Below, in pieces: positions 24,629-33,959 of a DNA stretch of 64,000 nucleotides; position 1 is the first letter of the stretch; each line of letters begins with the position of its first letter. The notes beneath the pieces are model-generated. The model saw only the letters and a program-made list of their open reading frames with translations. It made no database searches and was not told the origin of the DNA. The stretch is from Moryella indoligenes (GTDB lineage: Bacteria; Bacillota; Clostridia; Lachnospirales; Lachnospiraceae), in NCBI RefSeq assembly GCF_030812885.1, contig NZ_JAUSTO010000009.1, forward strand, positions 1 through 64,000, given 5' to 3'. A program made the position numbers and the translations under genes.

Positions 24629-25687
24629 TCAGCCTGTCAGCCTCCCAATATCATTAAACATAACAAACACCATGAGCGCCATCAGCAGCACAAATCCCGC
24701 CAGATGAATATAGCCCTCTACTTTTCTGTTGAGGCTTCTGCGGGAGATACCCTCGATGAGGCAGAATACCAGCCGCCCTCCATCGAGCGCCGGAATGGGC
24801 AGCAGGTTCATAACGCCAAGATTGGCGCTGAGTATGAGTCCCAGACCCGCAAGATTCAAAAGCACTGCAAAGAGCCCGTACTGACGCGTCTCATCTACGG
24901 TCTCACCGATTGCGCCGATGATCCCGACGGGCCCTGTGAGCTCCCCTGTTGATACTCTGCCTTTGATGAGCAGCAGGAGCCCCCTTATGGTCGAGCTCAC
25001 CGCGTAATGTGTCTCCTGTGCGGCATAATAGACGAGCTCCGCTGTCCCCCGCACTGCCTGTCTTCCTCCCTGCACCTGAATGCCGAGCATATAGCTCTGG
25101 TACTCCTCTGAGTACTGCGGCACAAGCCGGAAGGAGAGCTCCTGCTCCTCCCCGCCCGCCTGTCGCTGCACGGTGACATCGACCGCCTCATTCTGGTTAA
25201 AATAGAGCAGATCTGTGATCTCCCGGAAAAACACGATGTGCCGTCCATTGATTTCTGTGATCAGATCTCCGGCCCGAATGCCTGCCTCTGCTGCGGGATA
25301 GCCGTCCGTGACAGCAACGAGCGCAGGGCGATCCACCCCCACCGCAGCGACGATGAAGATCGCCAGAAAAAACGCGAGTAAAAAATTGAACAGCGGGCCG
25401 GCCACCACGATAAAAAGGCGCGCCCAGGGGGACTTCTGATTCAGGCTGTCCTCTGCGCTCTCTTCCTCCTCGCTGTCCTCGCCCAGCATGCTGCAAAAAC
25501 CGCCAATCGGCAGCGCCCGCACAGAATAAACTGTCTCTTTTGGCTGTACAGAGAAGAGGCGAGGTCCCATGCCCAGCGCAAACTCCAGTACGCGTACCCG
25601 CATGGCGCGCGCCGCAAGAAAATGTCCGAATTCATGAAAAAAGACAATGAAGCTGAACAGAAGCAGTGCAACGATGATATTTGTCAT
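24629..25687 (-). CDS. rseP: RIP metalloprotease RseP (site-2 protease)
   Basis: This 352-residue intramembrane zinc protease has HEFGH in the first transmembrane segment (VFFHEFGHFLAARAM), a PDZ domain (AGIRAGDLITEINGRHI) and, near the C-terminus, the third zinc ligand in NLLPIPALDGGRLVF. Such proteases cleave membrane anti-sigma factors or signal-peptide remnants. Its start overlaps the end of dxr by 4 bases, indicating coupling. Its position between dxr and ispG is conserved in Firmicutes. Confidence 0.95.
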   Translation of the reverse strand: MTNIIVALLLFSFIVFFHEFGHFLAARAMRVRVLEFALGMGPRLFSVQPKETVYSVRALPIGGFCSMLGEDSEEEESAEDSLNQKSPWARLFIVVAGPLFNFLLAFFLAIFIVAAVGVDRPALVAVTDGYPAAEAGIRAGDLITEINGRHIVFFREITDLLYFNQNEAVDVTVQRQAGGEEQELSFRLVPQYSEEYQSYMLGIQVQGGRQAVRGTAELVYYAAQETHYAVSSTIRGLLLLIKGRVSTGELTGPVGIIGAIGETVDETRQYGLFAVLLNLAGLGLILSANLGVMNLLPIPALDGGRLVFCLIEGISRRSLNRKVEGYIHLAGFVLLMALMVFVMFNDIGRLTG

Positions 25688-26847
25688 AGCGCAAACCTTT
25701 GTGTGAGCTGACGCTCCGTATCCGCCTGTATCGCAAGTATATCTCTGACCGTCGGCTGCGGCAGAACGCCTGCTTTCTCGTGTTCCTCCATCGCTGAGTG
25801 GATAAGCTTTGCAATATCCGGATAGGAAATCTTCTTCTTCAGGAAGGCCGCCACTGCGACCTCGTTCGCCGCATTGAATACGGTCGGAAGACTCCCCCCT
25901 GTTCTTCCTGCGTGAAATGCGAGTGCAAGGCCGGGGAACTTTTTCATGTCAGGCGCCGCCAGCTCTATGCCGCAGAGCGCTGCAAAGTCCAGACGGGAAC
26001 CGCCGGTCACTGGAAGACGCCGCGGATAGAAGAGCGCGTACTGTATGGGCAGCTTCATATCCGCTGTCCCGAGCTGCGCAATCACCGCGCCATCTGCATA
26101 TTCCACCGCGGAATGAATGATGCTCTGTGGCTGGATCACAACCTGAATCCGGTCTATGTCCACATCAAAGAGCCAGTGTGCCTCCATGACCTCAAGCCCT
26201 TTATTCACCATCGTTGAGGAATCTATCGTGACCTTTGGCCCCATACTCCAGTTCGGGTGCTTCAGTGCGTCCTCCAGAGTGACCTTTTTCAGCTGCTCCT
26301 CTGAGAGCCTCCGGAACGGGCCTCCGGACGCGGTGAGCAGTATTTTCTCGATGCGATTTCCGCTGTTGCCGCGAAGGCACTGAAAGATTGCGGAGTGCTC
26401 CGAGTCCACCGGAAGTATCTTCACCCCGCAGCTCTTTGCGAGCGGCATGATGATATGACCTGCGCAGACAAGCGTCTCCTTATTTGCAAGTGCGATATTC
26501 TTTCCTGCGCGAATTGCAGCAATGGTCGGTTCTATGCCTATCATGCCGACAATTCCGGTGACCAGCGTGTCCGCCTCCTCCGCAGCGGAGACGGCAAGTA
26601 TCCCCTCTCTCCCTGCGAGGACTTCTGTTTTCGTGTCTGCAACGCGGTGGGCGAGCTCCGCCGCCCGCTTTTCATCCCAGACAGCTGCGAGCCGGGGTCT
26701 GAATTCTCTGATCTGCTGCTCCAGCAGCTCTATATTGGAGCGGGCCGCCAGCGCTGTGACCTGAATGCTTCGCTTCCTGGCTCGGATGATCTCCAGTGTC
26801 TGCGTCCCGATGGAGCCCGTGGAACCCAAAATTGATATCTTTCTCAT
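25684..26847 (-). CDS. dxr: 1-deoxy-D-xylulose 5-phosphate reductoisomerase
   Basis: This 387-residue NADPH-dependent enzyme catalyses the committed step of the MEP pathway. It shows the N-terminal nucleotide fold (KISILGSTGSIGTQTLEII), the metal and substrate residues in ILPVDSEHSAIFQCLRG and TASGGPFR, and KVTIDSSTMVNKGLEVMEAH. ATG 26847 follows GGAGGAG. It sits between cdsA and rseP in the envelope/isoprenoid operon. Confidence 0.96.
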   Translation of the reverse strand: MRKISILGSTGSIGTQTLEIIRARKRSIQVTALAARSNIELLEQQIREFRPRLAAVWDEKRAAELAHRVADTKTEVLAGREGILAVSAAEEADTLVTGIVGMIGIEPTIAAIRAGKNIALANKETLVCAGHIIMPLAKSCGVKILPVDSEHSAIFQCLRGNSGNRIEKILLTASGGPFRRLSEEQLKKVTLEDALKHPNWSMGPKVTIDSSTMVNKGLEVMEAHWLFDVDIDRIQVVIQPQSIIHSAVEYADGAVIAQLGTADMKLPIQYALFYPRRLPVTGGSRLDFAALCGIELAAPDMKKFPGLALAFHAGRTGGSLPTVFNAANEVAVAAFLKKKISYPDIAKLIHSAMEEHEKAGVLPQPTVRDILAIQADTERQLTQRFAL

Positions 26848-26873
26848 TTCTCCTCCTGCGGATATTCCCGCAA

Positions 26874-27722
26874 TTAAAGCCCTCCAAAGAGCCGATAGAG
26901 GTAGAGGGCAAAGCTGATTGCCGGAGCGGTGAAGAGCAGACTGTCAAAGCGGTCCAGCACACCTCCGTGCCCGGGTATCAGCGTCCCGTAATCCTTTACC
27001 TCGTGATCTCTCTTGATTGCGGACGCCGCGAGATCTCCGATCTGCGAGATCAGCGCACCGATTGCACAGGCAAAGAAGCAGGCAAAGCCCGCGTGCAGTA
27101 ATTCCTCCATCTGGTCGCCCAGCAGCAGTCCGTAGATCAGCCCCAGCAGCCCTGCGCCGATCACACCGCCGATCGAACCCTCCACTGTCTTCTTCGGACT
27201 GAGCACCGGTGCAAAATGATGGCGTCCAAACAGCATCCCCACTACATAAGCACAGGTATCGCAGCCCCAGCTGGAAATGAATATCATCCAGACCAGGTAT
27301 TTTCCGTCATGCATCTCCCGCACCCTGTACACATAGGAAAACATGACCACCGTGTACAGAATCCCCATAAGACCGACTGCGATCTGTTCCGTGCGATAGC
27401 GCGGATAGGTGATGACAAAGACCGCCATCAGCGCCATGAGCACGCCGATCATCACCGGCATACCGTAGCGCCCTATATTGTTCCAGAGCAGAAGGTAATA
27501 GCTCAGACCGCCGAGATAGCCGATCAGCCCGAGCAGCTCCCGCTCCATCCGCACCACTCGGTAGAGCTCAAAGAGGCCTATGAGCGACACTGCCATCATG
27601 GTCAGAAAGAGCGGCAGCCCCCCTCTCCCGATCACAAGGATCGCGAGTATCACCAGCGCAATACCGCTTATGAGCCGCGTCTGGAACTTCCGGCTGCTCA
27701 CGATTTCCATCACTCGAGACAT
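26874..27722 (-). CDS. cdsA: Phosphatidate cytidylyltransferase
   Basis: This 282-residue membrane enzyme makes CDP-diacylglycerol for phospholipid synthesis. It has multiple hydrophobic segments and the family signature near the C-terminus: KRDHEVKDYGTLIPGHGGVLDRFDSL (seen in two parts, with the S/K-R-x-x-x-K-D and GHGG-x-x-DRxDS elements). It starts two bases beyond the uppS stop, so the genes are cotranscribed. Confidence 0.95.
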   Translation of the reverse strand: MSRVMEIVSSRKFQTRLISGIALVILAILVIGRGGLPLFLTMMAVSLIGLFELYRVVRMERELLGLIGYLGGLSYYLLLWNNIGRYGMPVMIGVLMALMAVFVITYPRYRTEQIAVGLMGILYTVVMFSYVYRVREMHDGKYLVWMIFISSWGCDTCAYVVGMLFGRHHFAPVLSPKKTVEGSIGGVIGAGLLGLIYGLLLGDQMEELLHAGFACFFACAIGALISQIGDLAASAIKRDHEVKDYGTLIPGHGGVLDRFDSLLFTAPAISFALYLYRLFGGL

Positions 27723-27724
27723 AC

Positions 27725-28453
27725 TCAGCTCTTCCTTCCCCCGAAGCGCCTCTCTCTGCCGTTATAGGCAAGTATCGCATCCTCCAGCGCCGCCATATTA
27801 AAGTCTGGCCACAGAATATCCGTGACATAAATCTCACTGTAAGCGATCTGCCACAAAAGGAAATTGGATATCCGAAGCTCTCCGCTGGTGCGGATCAAAA
27901 GATCCGGATCCGGTATTCCCGCTGTGTCCAGACAGGCCGCGATCGCCTCCTCCGTCACCTCTTTTCGCATCTCCTCCGGCAGAGCATCTCTCTCCCGGAT
28001 CAGGCGTCGTACCGCACGCGTCAGCTCATCGCGTCCACCGTAGTTGATTGCGATGATAAAGCTCATACCGCTGTTGTCTCTTGTCTCCTCGACGAGCTGT
28101 TCTATCCCGGCAATAATATCCGGAGCGAAGCGCCGCTTGTCTCCTATCATCAGGCAGCGGCAGCCCTCCTCCTTCGCAACCTTCAAAAGCTTCTTCAGAT
28201 AGAAGCGGAACAGGTTCATGAGCGCGCCGACCTCTTCCTCGCTGCGCTTCCAGTTCTCTGTAGAAAAGCCATAGACCGTGAGATACTTCACTCCGAGCCG
28301 CGCGCAGTCGCGCACTGTCTGCTCCACCGCCTCACAGCCCGCCTTGTGCCCCATGGCACGTGGTAGACCACGCTTCTTTGCCCAGCGTCCGTTTCCATCC
28401 AGTATGATCGCGATATGCTCCGGAATCACCTTGCCTTCCAGTTTTCCGCCCAT
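27725..28453 (-). CDS. uppS: Isoprenyl transferase (undecaprenyl diphosphate synthase type)
   Basis: This 242-residue cis-prenyltransferase makes the C55 carrier lipid for wall synthesis. Motifs are HIAIILDGNGRWAKKRGL, GVKYLTVYGFSTENWKR, a tail of INYGGRDELTRA and the DLLIRTSGELRISNFLLWQ/AYSEIYVTDILWPDF block. I chose ATG 28453, after GGGAGG, because the upstream frame to 28528 runs through two strong RNA hairpins. It heads the uppS-cdsA-dxr-rseP-ispG-polC series. Confidence 0.95.
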   Translation of the reverse strand: MGGKLEGKVIPEHIAIILDGNGRWAKKRGLPRAMGHKAGCEAVEQTVRDCARLGVKYLTVYGFSTENWKRSEEEVGALMNLFRFYLKKLLKVAKEEGCRCLMIGDKRRFAPDIIAGIEQLVEETRDNSGMSFIIAINYGGRDELTRAVRRLIRERDALPEEMRKEVTEEAIAACLDTAGIPDPDLLIRTSGELRISNFLLWQIAYSEIYVTDILWPDFNMAALEDAILAYNGRERRFGGRKS

Positions 28454-28479
28454 TTTCTCTGTTCCTCCCATAAGCTCAT

Positions 28480-28538
28480 CACGGGCGAGCCGAACTCTGG
28501 CCCGCCCGTGCGAAAAGCTCTGCGTCACAAAGACGCAG
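28480..28538 (-). terminator. Two hairpins between frr and uppS
   Basis: The first, directly after the frr stop, has CTGCGTC (28520-28526) and GACGCAG (28532-28538) followed on the minus strand by AGCTTTTCG, a weak terminator. The second is CACGGGCG/CGCCCGTG with inner GCC/GGC (28480-28510), ending about 27 bases ahead of uppS. The pair may attenuate or process the transcript between frr and uppS. Confidence 0.55.
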
Positions 28539-28539
28539 C

Positions 28540-29103
28540 TCAGACTGTCATAATCTCTTTATTCTTTGCCTCAACCGCCTTGTCGATCTTCTCAACAGCC
28601 TTATCGGTCAGCTTCTGAAGCTTATCGTTTCCAACCGCGAGATCATCCTCTGTGATCTCCGCTGCCTTCTCAAGCTTCTTAAAGTTGTCTGCTCCATCGC
28701 GGCGAATGTTTCTGACCGCGATCTTGGCCGCCTCGCCCTTCTTCTTGATGTCCTTCACAAGCATCTTTCTGCGCTCCTCAGTGAGCTCCGGAAATACAAG
28801 GCGGATGCTGGTGCCGTCATTCGTCGGATTGATTCCAAGATCAGAAACCTGGATCGCCTTCTCTATCGCCTTCAGAAGACTCTTGTCCCAGGGCTGAATG
28901 AGGATCATCCTTGCCTCGGGAACAGAGATATTCCCCACCTGCTGAAGCGGGGTGGGCGTGCCGTAATAATCGACCGTCAGTCTGTCAAGCACATGGGGAT
29001 TGGCTCTTCCCGCACGTATGGTCGCAAACTCATCCTTCATGAAGTCTACGGTCTTGTCCATTCTCTCCTCAAGCTCATTGAGCATACTCTTCAGTTCAGC
29101 CAT
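28540..29103 (-). CDS. frr: Ribosome recycling factor
   Basis: This 187-residue factor splits post-termination ribosomes with EF-G. It shows the typical pattern ATIRAGRANPHVLDRLTVDY, YGTPTPLQQVGNISVPEARM and RLVFPELTEERRKMLVKDIK. It lies 16 bases downstream of pyrH, the usual order. Confidence 0.97.
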   Translation of the reverse strand: MAELKSMLNELEERMDKTVDFMKDEFATIRAGRANPHVLDRLTVDYYGTPTPLQQVGNISVPEARMILIQPWDKSLLKAIEKAIQVSDLGINPTNDGTSIRLVFPELTEERRKMLVKDIKKKGEAAKIAVRNIRRDGADNFKKLEKAAEITEDDLAVGNDKLQKLTDKAVEKIDKAVEAKNKEIMTV

Positions 29104-29119
29104 GATTTCCTCCCTATAT

Positions 29120-29824
29120 TCAGTCCACCGTCACGATGGTCCCGTTTACCTTGCCGCGCATCGCGTTGTCTATGGAATTCTCCTCATTCAGATCAAAAAT
29201 TGCAAGCGGAATGTGGTTCTCCATGCAGAGCACACTCGCCGTGAGGTCGATGACCGCAAGCTTTTTGTCTATCATCTCCTGCATGGTAATGCTGTCAAAG
29301 CGCTTCGCCCCGGGGTCAAGCTTCGGATCCGCAGAGTAGACGCCGTCAATGGATTTTGCGAGAAGGATCGCGTCCGCGCCAACCTCAACCGCCCGGAGCG
29401 CAATCCCCGTGTCTGTTGAGAAGTAGGGATGTCCCGTGCCTCCCGCGAAAAAGAGCACGCGTCCTTCCTCAAAATAACGATTTGCGAGGTCCACAGAGAA
29501 CAGCTCCGTCATCGTTCCGCAGATAAAAGGAGAGAGTATCGCTGTCTTCATCCCTTCTGTGCGGAAGATCTCCGATACATAGATGCAGTTCATCACCGTC
29601 GCAAGCATTCCGATCTGATCCGCCTTCGTGCGCGCGATTGCCTCACTGGTCCTGCCTCTCCAGTAGTTTCCGCCGCCTGTCACTATGCCGACCTCCACGC
29701 CTGCGTCCACTGAAGCCTTCACCTGACGCGCAACGCCGCGCACCACCGCCTCGTCATAGCCCCTTCCGCCCTTTCCGGCCAGTGCCTCACCGGAGAGCTT
29801 CAGCATGACACGTCTTTTTTTCAT
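29120..29824 (-). CDS. pyrH: Uridylate kinase
   Basis: This 234-residue UMP kinase (amino-acid-kinase fold) has the N-terminal RVMLKLSGEALAG, a GGGNYWRGR loop and TGIALRAVEVGADAILLAKS near the C-terminal half. It phosphorylates UMP for pyrimidine nucleotide and UDP-sugar supply. A promoter lies about 50 bases upstream. rpsB and tsf, which usually precede it, are not in this neighbourhood; a transposase remnant stands there instead. Confidence 0.97.
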   Translation of the reverse strand: MKKRRVMLKLSGEALAGKGGRGYDEAVVRGVARQVKASVDAGVEVGIVTGGGNYWRGRTSEAIARTKADQIGMLATVMNCIYVSEIFRTEGMKTAILSPFICGTMTELFSVDLANRYFEEGRVLFFAGGTGHPYFSTDTGIALRAVEVGADAILLAKSIDGVYSADPKLDPGAKRFDSITMQEMIDKKLAVIDLTASVLCMENHIPLAIFDLNEENSIDNAMRGKVNGTIVTVD

Positions 29825-29874
29825 TGTACTGTCCTCACTGTATGCATCCCCGAAGGCATCGGGGTTCTGCCGCC

Positions 29875-29903
29875 ATCATATCATATTTCGTCACTGCGCT
29901 CAA
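29875..29903 (-). promoter_or_regulatory. pyrH promoter
   Basis: TTGAGC (29898-29903) and TATGAT (29875-29880) are 17 bp apart. The leader contains a small CCCCGA/TCGGGG hairpin at about 29849-29865. Confidence 0.65.
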
Positions 29904-30025
29904 GAAACACTTCCTGTGTGATGGAGTAAACCTGTTGTCAGTTGGAAAAGAATAGAATTAACCTATGATACTTGACTCGACTTTTATTTTCATCATTTTA
30001 CAGTTCTACTTATGAGCTGTCAAAA

Positions 30026-30535
30026 TCAAATCAGCCTCAGATGCCCCCTTATTGAAGCCGCCTTCCTTGCGCTTGTTCCGGGAATACTTGCCTGTATCAG
30101 CTCAATGTAACTTTTCGCCTTATTATAATGCTCTTTCCTTATTTCCCTTAATGCTACTTCTCTGACAGGCACGCAGTCCGTTCCTGTAGCTTTGATAATG
30201 CGCTGCTTTCTGCTGTATCGTACAAGGTCTATAAGTTTGCCTCTACCGTGGTTTCTCTCATAACATCTAAGCTTACTCATTCTGTCTGCACCAACCTGGC
30301 TCCATCCCATAGGTCTTGAACTCAACCGGTCTGATAAAACATGGCTCACATGGCTCTCTGCACTACATCCGTTCAGCATACTGTTTCGCATGGAAGCACG
30401 CAGAACACCTGTGATAAAATCAACAGTTGACGCTACGGGGATCATCCACTTCATCATGCGCAGGAACATTGCCAGCAGAATGAGCAGCGCAGCAATGACC
30501 GCTGTGCGTTTGGTATGCTGATTCAGTTTTGTCAT
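30026..30535 (-). pseudogene. Chimera: membrane-protein N-terminus fused to ISLre2 transposase C-terminus
   Basis: The frame has a good start (ATG 30535 behind GGGAGG). Residues 1 to about 47 are a membrane segment (AVIAALLILLAMFLRMMKWM, then VASTVDFITGVLR) that resembles the N-terminus of Lachnospiraceae membrane sensor proteins. From about residue 49 the sequence is the C-terminal end of an ISLre2-type transposase (NSMLNGCSAESHVSHVLSDR, LSSRPMGWSQVGADRMSKLR). The rest of both genes is missing. The join is in frame, so a 169-residue hybrid could be made, but neither domain is complete. It is debris from an ISLre2 insertion and deletion between yebC and pyrH. Confidence 0.75.
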
Positions 30536-30556
30536 TGCGCCTCCCCCCTTTTTGTA

Positions 30557-30588
30557 GCAAAAAAGAGAGCAGATCTCTCTGCTCTCTC
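30557..30588 (-). terminator. yebC terminator
   Basis: GAGAGCAG (30565-30572) and CTGCTCTC (30579-30586) pair; on the minus strand TTTTTTG follows. It lies about 20 bases after the yebC stop. Confidence 0.85.
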
Positions 30589-30606
30589 ATTTCTGCCAAA
30601 TTCAGC

Positions 30607-31338
30607 TTATGCCTCGTCCCAGCTGTGATACACCGCCTGGACATCATCGTCCTCATCCAGAAGATCCAGTATACGCTGCATCTTCTTCTGATCCTCCTCA
30701 TCCTTTAAGCTGACCCAGTTCTGCGGAATCATGCGGACATCCGCCTCCAGCATCGGGATGCCCTGCTTCTCAAAGGCCTCTCGCACCGCGGAAAAATCCT
30801 CCGGTGAGGTCAGAACCTCATAGCTGTCCTCCTCATCATTGAAATCCTCTGCGCCGGCATCCAGAGCAAACATCATAAGCTCATCGGGATCCTGATCGCA
30901 CTCCTCCTTATCAATAAGGATCTGACCTCTGCGGTCAAACATAAAGGATACGCAGCCCGGCGTGCCGACATTGCCGCTGCCCTTTGAAAAAGCCGCGCGT
31001 ACATTTGCGGCCGTGCGGTTCTTATTGTCGGTCAGCGTCTCCACTATGATCGCGACGCCGGAGGGACCATAGCCCTCGTAGACGTTCTGCTCGTAATTCA
31101 CGCTGTCCATATCTCCGGCGGCCTTCTTGATGCCGCGCTCTATGGTATCGTTCGGAACGTTATTTGATTTTGCCTTTGCAATCACGTCGCGCAGTCTGGA
31201 GTTGTTCGCCGGATCCGGTCCGCCTTCCTTGACTGCAACTGCAATCTCACGGCCGATCACGGTAAAGATCTTGCCCTTTGCGGCGTCGTTCTTCTCCTTT
31301 TTATGCTTGATGTTTGCAAATTTTGAATGTCCTGACAT
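30607..31338 (-). CDS. yebC: YebC/PmpR-family regulator
   Basis: This 243-residue protein has the typical start SGHSKFANIKHKKEKNDAAK, then KIFTVIGREIAVAVKEGGPDP, and CVSFMFDRRGQI in the middle. The C-terminus is acidic (DLLDEDDDVQAVYHSWDEA). The family includes DNA-binding regulators and, in some members, factors that ease ribosome stalling at proline runs. It is a single-gene unit with its own promoter and terminator. Confidence 0.93.
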   Translation of the reverse strand: MSGHSKFANIKHKKEKNDAAKGKIFTVIGREIAVAVKEGGPDPANNSRLRDVIAKAKSNNVPNDTIERGIKKAAGDMDSVNYEQNVYEGYGPSGVAIIVETLTDNKNRTAANVRAAFSKGSGNVGTPGCVSFMFDRRGQILIDKEECDQDPDELMMFALDAGAEDFNDEEDSYEVLTSPEDFSAVREAFEKQGIPMLEADVRMIPQNWVSLKDEEDQKKMQRILDLLDEDDDVQAVYHSWDEA

Positions 31339-31371
31339 GAATCCAGCTCCTTTGCTTTATGTATAGTGATA

Positions 31372-31400
31372 ATACTAACACCCCTGTTTTTTGCCGTCAA
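31372..31400 (-). promoter_or_regulatory. yebC promoter
   Basis: TTGACG (31395-31400) and TAGTAT (31372-31377) are 17 bp apart. The transcript begins about 27 bases ahead of the start, which has AAAGGAG. Confidence 0.65.
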
Positions 31401-31403
31401 CCT

Positions 31404-32726
31404 CTACTCCCCGATCCAGATGACCTTCACACTGCGTATGATCTTGTTCTGCACCCGGAGTATCTGGAACTCAAAGCCGTGCGCCGAGAGGCTGAGCCGC
31501 TCCCCGTCTGTTGGGATGCGGTCCAGCTGCGCGATCAGAAAGCCATTCAGCGTGTCGAAATTCTCCGTCTCCGCCTCTGTGAAGGGAATCCCGGCCGTCT
31601 CCTCCGCATCGGAGAGCAGGGTCATGCCGCCCATGATCCACGAGCCGTCCGGCAGTGCCTGAATGAGCTCCTCCTCGCTGTCGTACTCATCGACAATATT
31701 TCCGACAATCTCCTCCAGTATGTCCTCCATCGTCACAATACCGGCGGTCTGTCCGTACTCGTCCACGACGATCACCATATGAATCTTCTGGGACTGCATC
31801 TCCCGGAAGAGCGTGTCGAGCGCCCGCGTCTCGGGAATGAAATGTGCCTCCCGGAGAAGTCCCGGTATCTCCGAGAGTTTGCGCTCCCCGTAGCGTCCCT
31901 CATGTGAGACGATCATCGCATCCTTCATATTCAGAAGCCCCGTGATATCGTCAATGTCCTCACGGTACACGGGAAAGCGGGAATTCCGTCCCTCGTTCAG
32001 AATAAAATCCACCGCATCCGAGAGTCTCATCTCGCAGTCCAGCGCGCTCACATGCTTTCTGTGCGTCATGACATCTCCCGCAGTTTTGTCGTTCAGCTCG
32101 AAGATATTCGTGATCATCTCCGCCTCGTCCGACTCGACCACACCCTGCTCATGTCCCTCGTTGACCATGGACATGATATCCTCTTCGGTGACATTTTCCT
32201 CCGCACTGTCCGGATCAATGCCCGCCAGACGCAGAAACAGCGCTGAGATCCACTGAACCGGGAGTCGCAGCGGAGTGACCAGCCCCATCAGAAAATTCAC
32301 GGGGGTGATGCAGGCATAGGCCCACTTCTCCGGGCTGCGCCGTGCGAGCCGCTTTGGAAGCACGACGCCGAAGCTGATCAGCAGCACCGCCGCCACCATC
32401 ATACTCAGTCCGGTTGCGAGCGGATCGGAGAGACACGTTCCGACGGCGCCCCCCATGGACTCCGCGAGCGCCCTGCAGAGCGGCTGCAGCACCACCGCCC
32501 CGCCCAAAAGTCCCAGCAGCACGGAGATGAGCTGCAGGGAATTGATAAACTTCCCGGGGCGGTTCATGATGCGGAGTATGCGCGCCGCCTTCTCATCTCC
32601 CCCCTCCATCCTGCGGGCAAGCTCTGTGTCGCTCACATTCTGAATCGCGGAGCCAAAGCCAAAAATAACAGCATCCAGTACTATAAACAGAAGAAATATC
32701 ACCGTCCCCGGCAACTGACTGTCCAT
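31404..32726 (-). CDS. CNNM/CBS-domain membrane protein (hemolysin-C-like family)
   Basis: This 440-residue protein has an N-terminal DUF21/CNNM transmembrane domain (VIFLLFIVLDAVIFGFGSA onward, several hydrophobic segments to about residue 165), two CBS domains (VMTHRKHVSALDCEMRLSDA; IHMVIVVDEYGQTAGIVTME) and a C-terminal CorC/HlyC-type domain (PTDGERLSLSAHGFEFQIL). The EDIMSMVNEGHEQGVVE linker is typical. Family members are linked to magnesium or other cation export; the 'hemolysin' name is historical. It lies 8 bases downstream of alr. Confidence 0.88.
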   Translation of the reverse strand: MDSQLPGTVIFLLFIVLDAVIFGFGSAIQNVSDTELARRMEGGDEKAARILRIMNRPGKFINSLQLISVLLGLLGGAVVLQPLCRALAESMGGAVGTCLSDPLATGLSMMVAAVLLISFGVVLPKRLARRSPEKWAYACITPVNFLMGLVTPLRLPVQWISALFLRLAGIDPDSAEENVTEEDIMSMVNEGHEQGVVESDEAEMITNIFELNDKTAGDVMTHRKHVSALDCEMRLSDAVDFILNEGRNSRFPVYREDIDDITGLLNMKDAMIVSHEGRYGERKLSEIPGLLREAHFIPETRALDTLFREMQSQKIHMVIVVDEYGQTAGIVTMEDILEEIVGNIVDEYDSEEELIQALPDGSWIMGGMTLLSDAEETAGIPFTEAETENFDTLNGFLIAQLDRIPTDGERLSLSAHGFEFQILRVQNKIIRSVKVIWIGE

Positions 32727-32734
32727 AACAGCAA

Positions 32735-33943
32735 TTAAACCCCTTTCGCCCTTCGGCTCTGCTCAAAATCCTCATAGAGATCTGAGAACCAGTCCTTCGT
32801 TCCCGTAATCTGACCGTCCTGGAGATAGACGCGCGGAACTCGCCGCCCGATGTCGCAGATCAGTTCATAGGGAAAGCGCTCTATCAGAGACGAGAGCTCC
32901 TCCACCTGTATCTGCTCCTCTCCATCCCGCCCGATAAGCGTCACCCTGCTCCCGGGCTCCGCCTCCGGAATATCACTGACATCGACCATGAGCTGATCCA
33001 TACAGACCCGCCCCAGAATTGCGGCACGCTTCCCGGCGATCAGCACATCCGCCCTCCCGCCGAGCATGCGCGGATAGCCGTCTCCGTAGCCGACGGAGAC
33101 AGTCGCGATGCGGAGCGGCCGCTCTGCCCGGAACGTCCCGCCGTAGCTCACCTCATCCCCGGGCTCTATCTCCTTCACATAGCTGACGCTGCTTCGCCAT
33201 GAGAGCACCGGACAGAGCGGGAGCCTCGACCGGTTCACCTCCTTCGAGGGATAGATGCCATACATGGTGATGCCCGCGCGCACCATATCGAGCTCCGTTC
33301 CGAGCTGCTCCATGATCCCGGCGGAATTTGCAACATGGCAGAGCTGCGGGGTGATGCCCCGCCTCATGAGCTCTGTCCGGAATTCTCTGTAGCGCCGGAG
33401 CTGCTCTCTCGCCGGGCTCAGATCCGCCTCATCTGCGCGGTAAAAATGGGTGAAAAGTCCCTCGATCTGAACCCCGGGCAGGGCCGCGATGCGCTGTGCA
33501 AGCAAAAGCCCCTCCGCATCAGGACGCATTCCGATCCTGTGCATTCCGGTGTCCAGCGCGAGATGCAGCCTCGCCACAGCCCCAATGCGCTGCGCTGCTC
33601 TGCTCACCGCCTCCGCTTCTGCCATGGTGAAGACTGTGAGACGGATATCCTCTGCAATCAGGCGCTCATAGTCCGCACCGATCACAGAACTCAGCACCAG
33701 CACCGGCTTCTCTATGCCGTGGAGACGCAGATTCAGCGCCTCCTCTGCAGAGGCCACGCAGTAGAACGCCGCATATTTCTCCAGCGCAAGCGCCACTGGA
33801 ACCGCGCCGTGACCATAGCCGTCCGTCTTCACAACCGCAGCCATACGGCAGCCCGCCGGCAACATGGCCCGCATTTTCTTTACATTCTGAACCAGAGCGT
33901 CCAGATCGATCTCTGCCCAGGTCCTTCTGTATGGATTCTCCAT
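32735..33943 (-). CDS. alr: Alanine racemase
   Basis: This 402-residue PLP enzyme provides D-alanine for peptidoglycan. The PLP lysine is in AAVVKTDGYGHG near residue 40. The second catalytic base lies in the C-terminal domain around VSYGGTFRAERPLRIATVSVGYGDG, and MVRAGITMYGIYP is also visible. I prefer ATG 33943 (ENPYRRTWAEIDLDAL) to GTG 33955, whose ribosome site is too close. It follows the NAD(P)HX dehydratase by 16 bases, an arrangement common in Firmicutes. Confidence 0.95.
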   Translation of the reverse strand: MENPYRRTWAEIDLDALVQNVKKMRAMLPAGCRMAAVVKTDGYGHGAVPVALALEKYAAFYCVASAEEALNLRLHGIEKPVLVLSSVIGADYERLIAEDIRLTVFTMAEAEAVSRAAQRIGAVARLHLALDTGMHRIGMRPDAEGLLLAQRIAALPGVQIEGLFTHFYRADEADLSPAREQLRRYREFRTELMRRGITPQLCHVANSAGIMEQLGTELDMVRAGITMYGIYPSKEVNRSRLPLCPVLSWRSSVSYVKEIEPGDEVSYGGTFRAERPLRIATVSVGYGDGYPRMLGGRADVLIAGKRAAILGRVCMDQLMVDVSDIPEAEPGSRVTLIGRDGEEQIQVEELSSLIERFPYELICDIGRRVPRVYLQDGQITGTKDWFSDLYEDFEQSRRAKGV

Positions 33944-33959
33944 ATCTCTGTGCACACTC

